Positions 1 to 6,164 of a stretch of 7,776 nucleotides of DNA are shown here, piece after piece. The position numbers were made by a program, and so were the translations under genes. Under the pieces are notes generated by a model. That model ran no database searches and had not been told where the DNA came from. It was given only the letters and a program-made list of their open reading frames with translations. Origin of the DNA: an uncultured Eubacteriales bacterium (GTDB lineage Bacteria > Bacillota > Clostridia > Lachnospirales > Bianqueaceae); contig ONYR01000231.1 of assembly GCA_900322165.1 (NCBI GenBank), forward strand, positions 1 to 7,776. Direction: 5' to 3'. The number at the start of each line of letters is the position of its first letter. Positions within the stretch are counted from its first letter, which is position 1.

Positions 1-52
1 GCGCGCTCACCCTCTCATCTATTTTCTCCCGAAGGCTTTTTCTTTTCCATGT

Positions 53-80
53 ATTATACTAAATATCCAGAGAAATCCAA
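53..80 (-). promoter_or_regulatory. Possible promoter for a gene off the left edge
   Basis: On the minus strand a perfect TATAAT (58-53) lies 16 bp downstream of TTGGAT (80-75), which matches the -35 consensus at only about half its positions. Transcription would begin near 46. The purine-rich GAGAGGGTGA (minus, about 16-7) resembles a ribosome site a few bases from the window edge, which would suit a start codon just outside. The TATAAT overlaps the stop of the candidate small ORF. The -10 is clear, the -35 is weak, and the downstream gene is not visible. Confidence 0.28.
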
Positions 81-128
81 AGGAGCCATATTTGTATTAT
101 TCTTTTTCTCAGCCCACATTTCGCGCAC
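54..128 (-). CDS. Candidate small ORF, 24 codons, unknown function
   Basis: A GTG-initiated frame (VREMWAEKKNNTNMAPLDFS, then GYLV and TAA) reads leftward. Its support is the ribosome site: the minus strand at 140-131 reads GGGAGGTGAT, an almost complete match to the 16S anti-Shine-Dalgarno, with GGAGG six bases from the GTG. A GC-rich hairpin (CCGGC/GCCGG, 139-152) overlaps the 5' edge of that site and could limit access to it. The peptide has no family I recognise, no signal sequence and no membrane segment. It lies downstream of the proS terminator and has no convincing promoter of its own, so it would depend on read-through. It could be a leader peptide for a gene left of the window, or a chance frame behind a chance SD match. 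The ribosome site is seen; translation is inference. Confidence 0.25.
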   Translation of the reverse strand: MREMWAEKKNNTNMAPLDFSGYLV

Positions 129-196
129 GAATCACCTCCCGGCGTGGGCCGGCGCGAAACGGCACCCAATCTCAGCCCCCGACCGGTCTTTTCAAC

Positions 197-234
197 AAGA
201 AAAAAGGTCTTGCGGAGTTGATCCGCAAGACCTT
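197..234 (-). terminator. Intrinsic terminator of proS
   Basis: A perfect 13-bp stem (234-222 with 216-204 on the minus strand, core GGTCTTGCGGA) closes a 5-nt loop and runs into TTTTTTCTTGTT. It sits about 20 bases beyond the proS stop codon and is oriented for proS. The plus direction has no T-run after the stem, so it is one-directional. Confidence 0.9.
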
Positions 235-255
235 GATGTTTCGTATGGATTTGTC

Positions 256-1995
256 TTACTTCGCTTCCGGAACGTTGTCCGCGATCGCCTTCTTGAGATC
301 AGCGATGATTTTCTTGACAGTGTCAAGGGTGTCTTCCTTCTGAACCTTCAGCTGGACGGATTTGTCTCTCGTCGAGATCTCGACAAGGTTGTCCTTCAGG
401 TTCTTCGGGCTGACAACAACGCGCACCGGGCAGCCGAGAAGGTCGGCGTCCGAGAACATCGCACCGGGACGGATGTCGCGGTCATCGTACATGACCTCGA
501 TGCCCTCATCCTGCATGTCGTTGTACAGCTTGTCCGCCAGGCCGTGCACCTCCGGATCGTCCACGCGCAGGCAGCAAAGCTGCACTTCCCACGGAGCGAT
601 CGTGATCGGCCAGATCGGGCCGTACTGGTCGCGGCGCACTTCGCAGACCGAAGCTGCGAGACGTCCGACACCGATACCGTAGCAGCCCATGATCGGGAAC
701 TGAGCCTCACCGTTTGCGTCGGTGTAGGTCATATTCATGGACTTGGTGTACTTGGTACCAAGCTGGAAGATGTTGCCGACTTCGATACCGCGGCGGATGG
801 TCAGGGAATGCTTGCCGCAGACCGGGCAGATACCGCCCTCAGCCGCCTTCGCAACGTCCACAAACTCCGCGTTCGGAAGATCGCGGGCTACATTGAAGCC
901 GGTATAGTGGTAGTTCTCTTCATTCGCGCCCGTGACAAGGCCTGCCTCGCCTTCGAGGGACTTGTCGACAACAAGCACTACGTCCTTGGAAAGGCCGACC
1001 GGGCCGATGAAACCGGCGACGACCGGGCTCGACTCATCCAGGTTGGCAGGATGAACCGCGTAGCCGAGGTAGTTGCGCAGCTTCGTCTCGTTCAGCTCAA
1101 GGTCTCCGCGGATCATGATCACGATGACCTTGTCATCCTCGTTGCGTTGGTAGACAACGGCCTTCGCCGTCTGCTTCGGGTCGATCTTCAGGAACGCACA
1201 CAGCTCATCGATCGTCTTGATTCCGGGCGTGGAGACCTTGGTCAGAGGGCCGTCCTCAAACTCAGCCTTCTTGACCTTGCAGTCTGCCGCTTCCATGTTC
1301 GCGCGGTAGCCGCACTCAGGGCAGATAACGATCGAATCTTCGCCGATATCGGTCAGCAGCATGTACTCATGGGAGACGCTGCCGCCCATCATGCCAGAAT
1401 CCGCCTTAACTGCCACGACCTCCGGAACACCGGCGCGGGCGTAGACGCGCTCGTACGCACGGTACATGCGGTCATAGTACGCTTCGAGGTCTTCCTGAGA
1501 GGTATGGAACGAGTAAGCATCCTTCATCGTAAACTCGCGCACGCGGATCAATCCGGCTCTCGGACGGGCTTCATCGCGGAACTTGGTCTGGATCTGGAAA
1601 ATCGAGAAGGGATACTTCTGGTAGCTCGATGCCCAGTCGCGGACAAGCTGAACCGAAGCTTCCTCGTGCGTCATGCCAAGTACCATCGGGGTACCGTTGC
1701 GGTCGTTAAAGCGAGCGAGCGTATTGTCGACCGACTCATAACGGCCGGACTCCATCCAAAGCGCACCGGGAAGGACGACCGGGAACAGGACTTCCTGCGA
1801 GTCGACGCGCTCCATCTCTTCGCGGATGATCTTCTCGATCTTGGCGGTCACGCGTTTTCCCGGAGTGTACAGGGAAAAGATACCGTTTGCGACCTGTTTG
1901 ATATAGCCGCCGCGCACCATCAGCGCGTGCGAATCGACGACGCAGTCGGAGGGACGCTCCTTGAAGCGCTCGCCGACAAGATTTCTCATCTTCAT
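256..1995 (-). CDS. proS: Prolyl-tRNA synthetase (ProRS), bacterial type with editing insert
   Basis: Cytoplasmic class II aminoacyl-tRNA synthetase that activates proline with ATP and charges tRNA-Pro. At 579 residues it has the usual length of the bacterial form. Visible landmarks in order: motif 1 around residues 75-86 (LPGALWMESGRY), the MTHEE substrate loop at 108-112, motif 2 at 139-163 (FRDE, RPRAGLIR, REFTMKDAYSF), then a YbaK-like editing insert at about 224-400 with GFIGPVGL (328-335), GANEENYH and a candidate catalytic Lys278. Motif 3 follows at 435-449 (IMGCYGIGVGRLAAS), then the anticodon-binding domain from about 465 to 565. Two CxxC pairs (225/228 and 390/393) bracket the insert. 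The ATG at 1995 is chosen because AAGGAG (2008-2003) lies 7 nt upstream; another in-frame ATG at 1989 is less well placed. The gene stands alone, with its own promoter and terminator, divergent from the opp genes. The insert should clear mischarged Ala-tRNA-Pro, as known for the family. Confidence 0.98.
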   Translation of the reverse strand: MKMRNLVGERFKERPSDCVVDSHALMVRGGYIKQVANGIFSLYTPGKRVTAKIEKIIREEMERVDSQEVLFPVVLPGALWMESGRYESVDNTLARFNDRNGTPMVLGMTHEEASVQLVRDWASSYQKYPFSIFQIQTKFRDEARPRAGLIRVREFTMKDAYSFHTSQEDLEAYYDRMYRAYERVYARAGVPEVVAVKADSGMMGGSVSHEYMLLTDIGEDSIVICPECGYRANMEAADCKVKKAEFEDGPLTKVSTPGIKTIDELCAFLKIDPKQTAKAVVYQRNEDDKVIVIMIRGDLELNETKLRNYLGYAVHPANLDESSPVVAGFIGPVGLSKDVVLVVDKSLEGEAGLVTGANEENYHYTGFNVARDLPNAEFVDVAKAAEGGICPVCGKHSLTIRRGIEVGNIFQLGTKYTKSMNMTYTDANGEAQFPIMGCYGIGVGRLAASVCEVRRDQYGPIWPITIAPWEVQLCCLRVDDPEVHGLADKLYNDMQDEGIEVMYDDRDIRPGAMFSDADLLGCPVRVVVSPKNLKDNLVEISTRDKSVQLKVQKEDTLDTVKKIIADLKKAIADNVPEAK

Positions 1996-2013
1996 AACAT
2001 TGCTCCTTATTTA

Positions 2014-2055
2014 AACACACTTAATTAGGAAGAAACTCCCAATCAAGCCTGTGTT
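2014..2055 (-). promoter_or_regulatory. Long hairpin in the proS mRNA leader
   Basis: The proS leader (about 93 nt) folds locally into a near-continuous 18-bp stem. AACACA (2055-2050) pairs with TGTGTT (2019-2014), CTTGATT (2047-2041) with AATTAAG (2026-2020), and GGGAG (2040-2036) with CTTCC (2032-2028), around a TTT loop. Two G residues (2049-2048) and one T (2027) bulge out. The 3' arm ends 5 nt before the AAGGAG ribosome site. Flanking CTTA (2060-2057) could also pair with TAAG (2009-2006) and cover part of that site. No T-run follows, so it is not a terminator. A translational control or mRNA stability role is inference. Confidence 0.5.
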
Positions 2056-2094
2056 GTAAGTTTTCTTTCCATATAAATACGGATACACTTCGCG

Positions 2095-2123
2095 ATTATA
2101 GCACAAACCACAGGGCGGGGCAA
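2095..2123 (-). promoter_or_regulatory. proS promoter with extended -10
   Basis: On the minus strand TTGCCC (2123-2118) is followed after 17 bp by TATAAT (2100-2095). The TGC just before it makes a full extended -10 (TGCTATAAT). Transcription should start around 2089-2088, giving a 93-nt leader. The -35 matches consensus at four of six positions, with the extended -10 compensating. Confidence 0.8.
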
Positions 2124-2352
2124 TCGGAACCTTACAGGAAAGCCGATCCGCTGCGCCGGAGCACTTCGCTGTGCTCTTTGAAAGTTTCCCCTCCGTTTCC
2201 GTCGTTTTTCCTTCCCCGTTTCCGCTTTTCGGCAGACAAAACAGCCTCAAAATCCGCCCATAATGGACACCTGTTTTCGCTATTCGGACAAATATACATA
2301 AAAATCCACAAAAACAAGGTGAATTTGTACAATTTGTGAATAAAAGTTGATA
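2124..2352. other. Spacer between divergent promoters, with repeats and curved-DNA pattern
   Basis: No believable gene: the two minus-strand frames here start at TTG without a ribosome site. The stretch has three parts. A small perfect hairpin lies at 2159-2176 (GAGCAC, 6-nt loop, GTGCTC). A pyrimidine-rich tract at about 2184-2229 repeats GTTTCC at 2184, 2195 and 2218, the last two inside identical CCGTTTCCG copies. An A/T-rich segment at about 2285-2352 has A5 or AATTT tracts spaced about one helical turn apart, next to the oppA -35. A palindrome TTGTACAA lies at 2325-2332. Binding sites for regulators of either promoter would be expected here, but none can be named. Confidence 0.5.
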
Positions 2353-2381
2353 TTGACGTTACACCCGAATCATAGTAAAAT
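2353..2381 (+). promoter_or_regulatory. oppA (opp operon) promoter
   Basis: TTGACG (2353-2358) and TAAAAT (2376-2381) each match consensus at five of six positions, and the spacer is 17 bp. The start point would be near 2388. The A/T-rich upstream segment could act as an UP element. The leader to the oppA ATG would be about 96 nt. This fits the strong expression expected of a binding-protein gene. Confidence 0.82.
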
Positions 2382-2428
2382 AGTCGACATATACAGTTCG
2401 GAGGAGTATCGCAATTCGCGTCGAATCG

Positions 2429-2464
2429 TTTAGTGTGATATTTCCTTCACAAACTGAATTTTTT
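2429..2464 (+). promoter_or_regulatory. Possible weak attenuator in the oppA leader
   Basis: TTTAG (2429-2433) and TGTGA (2434-2438) can pair with TCACA (2447-2451) and CTGAA (2454-2458), leaving an 8-nt loop and a 2-nt AA bulge. Six T residues (2459-2464) follow at once, which is the layout of an intrinsic terminator. The stem is A/T-rich with a G-T wobble, so it is weak. CAGTT at 2394-2398 could instead pair with AACTG (2452-2456) and disrupt it. A separate mini-hairpin ATTCG/CGAAT lies at 2414-2426. Regulation here is inference. Confidence 0.3.
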
Positions 2465-2467
2465 CAT

Positions 2468-2476
2468 AGGAGGAGG
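2468..2476 (+). promoter_or_regulatory. Strong ribosome binding site of oppA
   Basis: AGGAGGAGG, 7 nt before the ATG at 2484. This is the strongest Shine-Dalgarno among the opp genes in the window and fixes the oppA start. Confidence 0.9.
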
Positions 2477-2483
2477 CTACATC

Positions 2484-5084
2484 ATGAATAACGCAAAGAG
2501 AATTCTTGCATTAGTATTGACGTTAGCTCTCGCTGCTTCTCTTCTGGCTGGCTGCTCCAAGAATACGGACAACAACCAGAGCTCCGGAACTGAGTCCTCT
2601 CAGACCGAGACCAGCAGCGAAAACACAGGAGATTCTTCCTCTACCGAAACCGGTACCGAGGTTGAGGCCGCGGTTGAGTATCCCGCTTTCAATGTGGGCG
2701 AAGTTACTGCGAACCTTGGATCTTCTGAAGGCGGCGATGTAAGTCATGACAACTATAAGGGTGTCGCTGGTAAGGACTATACCGACGAAGCCGTTTATAC
2801 TTTCAATGACGTCATCACGGCTACCAACAGCATGAACTGGAACCCGCTTTCCTGGGAAACCAACAGCGATTCCTACGTGCTGGATTTCCTGTCTCGCGGT
2901 TTCTACAACTTCGAGCTGAACTCCACCCTTGATGGTTGGGCAGTTACCTGCGAACTCGCAGCTGACTATCCGGTTGATGTCACCGCTGACTATGTTGGCC
3001 AGTTTGGCATTAAAGAGGGCGACACGGCTAAGGCCTTCAAGATCGCTCTGAACCCCAACGCTACCTGGGAAGACGGAACCCCGATCAACGCTGATACCTA
3101 TATCTATTCTTATCAGCAGCTCCTTGATCCGGCTCAGCTGAACCGCCGTGCAGACTCCCTGTACGCTGGTACCTTCCAGGTCTACGGCGCTAAGGAATAC
3201 TTCTACGCTGGAAGAACTTCCTACACCGATACTCAGGGCGCTTACGCTCTTGAAGATCTGGTCAAGAACGAGGACGGCACCTATTCCACTCCGAATGGCA
3301 ACCCCGTCTACATCGCTCTGAATGTTCCGCTTGCATGTTGCAGCGGCAACACCCTTAAGGACTACGTCGATGCATACGGCGACACCTACTTCGACTTGAC
3401 CAACTGGGAGACCCTTGTTGGCATGATGGACGAGAACGGCGTTATCCCGCTGACCGACGAGAACCTTGAGCTCTTCAAGCCTGTCACCACCGGCAACCCG
3501 GCATGGGGCGAGACCGATGCTGACCTGATCAACTACCTCGCAGAAGGCTTCACCTATCCGGAAGCTAACTGGGACAACGTTGGTATCCTGAAGACCGGTG
3601 ACTACGAACTGGTTATGATCACTGTTAACCCGATCGAGTCCCCGAACTACTACGTTCCCTACAACCTGTCCAGCTCCTACCTCGTTTACGAGCCGCTGTA
3701 CGAAGAGCTGAAGACCTTCACCGACGGCGCGTTCACGACCACCTACGGCACCAGCGCTGAGACTACCATGTCTTATGGCCCGTATCGTCTGGACTACTTC
3801 GAGCTTGATAAGCAGATCACCTTTACTCGTAACGAGAACTGGTATGGTTACTCTGACGGAAATCATGTCGGCCAGTATCAGACCGATATCATCTCCTGCC
3901 AGGTTATCGATGCTCATGAGACCCAGCTTCTTGCTTTCCTGAGCGGCGAACTCGACTCTGTCGGTCTGCAGCAGGAAGACATGGAGAAGTACGCTTCCAG
4001 CGAATACATTCGCTACGAGCCCCAGTCCTACACCACCAAGCTGACCTTCAACACTGACGAAGCTAAGCTTGCTGAGCGTGGAACCCAGGTTCTTGGCAAC
4101 CTGAACTTCCGTAAGGCGTTCTCCCTTGCCATCGACCGCAACACCTTTGCTAAGTCCTACACCGCAGCCGGTTCCGCTGGTTACGGTATGCTGAACTACA
4201 TGTACGTTTACGATCCGTTCACCGGCGCTGCTTACCGTAACAACGAAGCGGCTATGGCGGCTCTGTGCGATGTTTACGGCCTGACCTACGGTCCGGACGG
4301 CGACTTCGATGACGTTGAAGAAGCGTACGATGCAATCACCGGTTACAACCTTGATGAAGCTCATGAGCTCATGCAGCTGGCTTATGACCAGTGCGTAGCA
4401 AACGGCACCTACGATGGAACCTCCATGATCTCCATCCAGCTGTCTGTTTACCAGAGCGATGACATCTACGTCAAGATGTTCAACTACCTCAACGATGCTC
4501 TGAAGGCTGCCTGCGAAGGCACCGATTTCGAGGGCAAGGTTGAGCTGACCATGAAGGTCGATGCTGACTACTATGACACCATGTACTCCGGCAACACCGA
4601 CATGATCTTCTCCACTTGGGGCGGCTCTGCTTACTCTCCGTTCACCCTGCTCTACGAGTGCTACTGCGACGCAGCTGACGGTTCCGGCAACCAGATGGAA
4701 TATGGTTTCGATACCTCTAAGGTTATGGTTACCATGACCATCAACGGCGCTGAATTCACCAAGGATCTGCAGACTTGGGCTCTGTGGATGGATGGACAGC
4801 CTGTCGAGATCAAGTCCAACGACGGTTCCATGACCCTTGACGCATTCGGCAACTACGATGCTGACACCCGCTGCGCTCTGTTCGCAAAGGTTGAGTATGT
4901 CTACCTTTCCAACTTTGTCAACACCCCGATCTACTACCGTAACGTCGGTCTCCTGATGTCTCAGAAGGGTGACTACGCTGTTAAGGAGTATGTCGACCTC
5001 GTTGGCTTCGGCGGTCTGGCATTCTACACCTACAACTACACCGATGAGGAGTGGGCAACCGTTAAGGGTACCCTCACCTACTAA
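2484..5084 (+). CDS. oppA: Large oligopeptide-type ABC transporter substrate-binding lipoprotein (SBP family 5)
   Basis: Extracytoplasmic receptor that captures the ligand, probably peptides, and delivers it to OppB/OppC. The N-terminus is a lipoprotein signal: Lys/Arg at 5-6, a hydrophobic core at 7-21, and lipobox LLAGC with Cys24 as the lipidated residue. A Ser/Thr/Glu-rich linker (about 25-60) follows. Family 5 signatures appear in order: the NWNPLSW opening near 118-124, TWEDGTPINADTYIYSYQQL (194-213), YGPYRLDYFELDKQITFTRN (431-450), and FRKAFSLAIDRNTF (542-555). The length of 866 aa far exceeds the usual 500-600. The extra residues are spread through the chain, including about 215-430 and 570-640. 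Ten cysteines besides Cys24 are present, among them 285/286 and 726/728. Codon use is strongly biased to AAC, TAC, CTG and GCT-type codons, suggesting high expression. It is first in the opp operon and has its own promoter. Ligand identity cannot be read from sequence; nickel, dipeptide or glycan-fragment binding are possible within the same family. Confidence 0.93.
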   Translation: MNNAKRILALVLTLALAASLLAGCSKNTDNNQSSGTESSQTETSSENTGDSSSTETGTEVEAAVEYPAFNVGEVTANLGSSEGGDVSHDNYKGVAGKDYTDEAVYTFNDVITATNSMNWNPLSWETNSDSYVLDFLSRGFYNFELNSTLDGWAVTCELAADYPVDVTADYVGQFGIKEGDTAKAFKIALNPNATWEDGTPINADTYIYSYQQLLDPAQLNRRADSLYAGTFQVYGAKEYFYAGRTSYTDTQGAYALEDLVKNEDGTYSTPNGNPVYIALNVPLACCSGNTLKDYVDAYGDTYFDLTNWETLVGMMDENGVIPLTDENLELFKPVTTGNPAWGETDADLINYLAEGFTYPEANWDNVGILKTGDYELVMITVNPIESPNYYVPYNLSSSYLVYEPLYEELKTFTDGAFTTTYGTSAETTMSYGPYRLDYFELDKQITFTRNENWYGYSDGNHVGQYQTDIISCQVIDAHETQLLAFLSGELDSVGLQQEDMEKYASSEYIRYEPQSYTTKLTFNTDEAKLAERGTQVLGNLNFRKAFSLAIDRNTFAKSYTAAGSAGYGMLNYMYVYDPFTGAAYRNNEAAMAALCDVYGLTYGPDGDFDDVEEAYDAITGYNLDEAHELMQLAYDQCVANGTYDGTSMISIQLSVYQSDDIYVKMFNYLNDALKAACEGTDFEGKVELTMKVDADYYDTMYSGNTDMIFSTWGGSAYSPFTLLYECYCDAADGSGNQMEYGFDTSKVMVTMTINGAEFTKDLQTWALWMDGQPVEIKSNDGSMTLDAFGNYDADTRCALFAKVEYVYLSNFVNTPIYYRNVGLLMSQKGDYAVKEYVDLVGFGGLAFYTYNYTDEEWATVKGTLTY

Positions 5085-5108
5085 TATTCGGGTTAGTTAG
5101 GAGCACGG

Positions 5109-5131
5109 CTGGCTGAGCCTGGCTCAGCCGG
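5109..5131 (+). other. Intercistronic hairpin 1, oppA-oppB
   Basis: GGCTGAGC (5111-5118) pairs perfectly with GCTCAGCC (5122-5129) around a 3-nt loop, extended by a T-G and a C-G pair at the base. It starts 24 nt after the oppA stop. The following bases are A-rich, not T-rich, so it is not a standard terminator. A role in protecting the oppA 3' end from exonucleases is inferred by analogy with other binding-protein operons. Confidence 0.6.
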
Positions 5132-5146
5132 AAGAAATAAGAATCA

Positions 5147-5182
5147 AACGGGGGCTGCTTGCCGCTGGCGGCGGCTCCCGTT
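5147..5182 (+). terminator. Intercistronic hairpin 2, possible leaky terminator
   Basis: AACGGGGGCTGC (5147-5158) pairs with GCGGCTCCCGTT (5171-5182) over 12 positions, including two G-T wobbles. The intervening 12 nt can add a GCC/GGC tip (5161-5163 with 5167-5169). The bases after the stem are T-rich but broken (ATTCTCATTATT), so termination would be partial at best. It ends 27 nt before the oppB start. Together with hairpin 1 it could lower channel expression relative to OppA; this is inference. Confidence 0.45.
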
Positions 5183-5209
5183 ATTCTCATTATTGAAGGG
5201 TAGGTTCCC

Positions 5210-6163
5210 ATGTATAAATACGTACTCAAACGTTTGGTCCTGATGGTCTTCACATTCTTCATCATCATGACCATGTGCTTCGTTTTGATTAAGATGCTCC
5301 CGTTGCCTGCAATCAAAGAAATGGGCCGTGACGTCAACATTATTCTGCAAAGACGTGAGGCAATGGGCTACAACAAGCCGATCATGGTTCAGTACTGGCT
5401 GTACTGGAGCCATCTCCTTAAGGGAGATATGGGCCTTGGTGAACAGATGTACTCCAGCCGCGAGGTTGCGCAGGTCATGTTCTCGAAGCTGCCTTATACT
5501 GTTGTTGTCAACCTTTATTCGATCCTTCTGTCCATTCCGCTTGGACTTCTTCTCGGTATTTATGCCGCATTACGTAAAAATCGCTGGCAGGACCATTTCA
5601 TCTCCACGATGGTCATGGTCTTCGTATCTGTCCCGAGCTATGTTTACGCATTTCTCGTACAGTACCTGCTTTGCTATAAAACCGGCTGGTTCTCTCTGAC
5701 CATCGCGTCAAGACAGGAAGCCGAATTCCTCAGCTGGAAGATGTTTACATCCATGTTCCCGGCTGTTATCGCCTTGAGCTTCAGCACCATCGCCGGCCTG
5801 ACACGTTTCACCCGTGCCGAGCTTTCCGAAGTTCTGACCGGTGACTATCTGCTGCTGGCCCGCACCAAAGGTCTGACCCGCTCACAGGCGGTCGTTCGTC
5901 ACGCCATGCGCAACGCCATGGTTCCGATCCTGCCGATGATCCTCGGTGAATTCATCTACATCCTCGGCGGTTCCCTTATCATTGAAAGTATCTTCTCCAT
6001 CCCGGGTGTCGGTTCGCTGTTCGTTGACTCGGTCAACCTGCGTGACTACAACTTCTTCATGGCTGATACCTTCTTCTACACCTTTATCGGACTGCTTTCC
6101 GGTCTGGTAATCGACTTGAGCTACGGCTTTATTGATCCTCGGATCAAGATGGGAGAAAGATAA
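5210..6163 (+). CDS. oppB: Oligopeptide ABC transporter permease OppB
   Basis: One of the two channel-forming inner-membrane subunits of the peptide importer. At 317 residues it has normal family length. The first membrane segment (about 9-30) follows a basic start (MYKYVLKR). The DMGLGEQ and KLPYTVVVNL block (73-102) matches the family's extracytoplasmic loop leading into TM2. Further hydrophobic segments lie at about 98-120, 130-155, 180-198, 235-262 and 282-306. The cytoplasmic coupling (EAA-type) loop, which contacts the ATPases, is at 203-236 and includes GDYLLLARTKGLT, RHAMRNAMVPIL and the conserved Gly221. The start is set by GAAGGG (5195-5200), 9 nt upstream; this is a weaker ribosome site than that of oppA. 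It lies 125 nt after oppA and one base before oppC, so B and C are probably translationally coupled. Confidence 0.95.
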   Translation: MYKYVLKRLVLMVFTFFIIMTMCFVLIKMLPLPAIKEMGRDVNIILQRREAMGYNKPIMVQYWLYWSHLLKGDMGLGEQMYSSREVAQVMFSKLPYTVVVNLYSILLSIPLGLLLGIYAALRKNRWQDHFISTMVMVFVSVPSYVYAFLVQYLLCYKTGWFSLTIASRQEAEFLSWKMFTSMFPAVIALSFSTIAGLTRFTRAELSEVLTGDYLLLARTKGLTRSQAVVRHAMRNAMVPILPMILGEFIYILGGSLIIESIFSIPGVGSLFVDSVNLRDYNFFMADTFFYTFIGLLSGLVIDLSYGFIDPRIKMGER

Positions 6164-6164
6164 C

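Noticed and set aside
131..140. ATCACCTCCC resembling the 3' end of 16S rRNA
   Set aside because: Only this short stretch matches and no other rRNA sequence is present; it is better read as a ribosome site on the opposite strand.
49..2028. 659-codon plus-strand frame running opposite the whole of proS
   Set aside because: It is antisense to a clear proS, has no ribosome site, matches no family, and its openness follows from the codon bias of proS.
1996..2130. T-box riboswitch for proS
   Set aside because: No AGGGTGG..CCGCG-type T-box sequence on the minus strand, and the leader is only about 93 nt.
2159..2176. GAGCAC/GTGCTC hairpin as a terminator
   Set aside because: It lies between two divergent promoters, is transcribed by neither, and has no T-run.
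2011..2332. Two short minus-strand frames (2011-2250 and 2132-2332) upstream of proS
   Set aside because: Both begin at TTG with no ribosome site and cover the proS promoter and leader; the proteins resemble nothing.
2523..4364. 613-codon minus-strand frame opposite oppA
   Set aside because: Val/Arg/Gly-rich nonsense protein, no start context, antisense to a well-supported gene with strong codon bias.
6132..6164. Upstream TTG start for oppC, giving 529 aa
   Set aside because: It would overlap oppB by 32 nt without a ribosome site; the ATG at 6165 has GGGAG at proper spacing.
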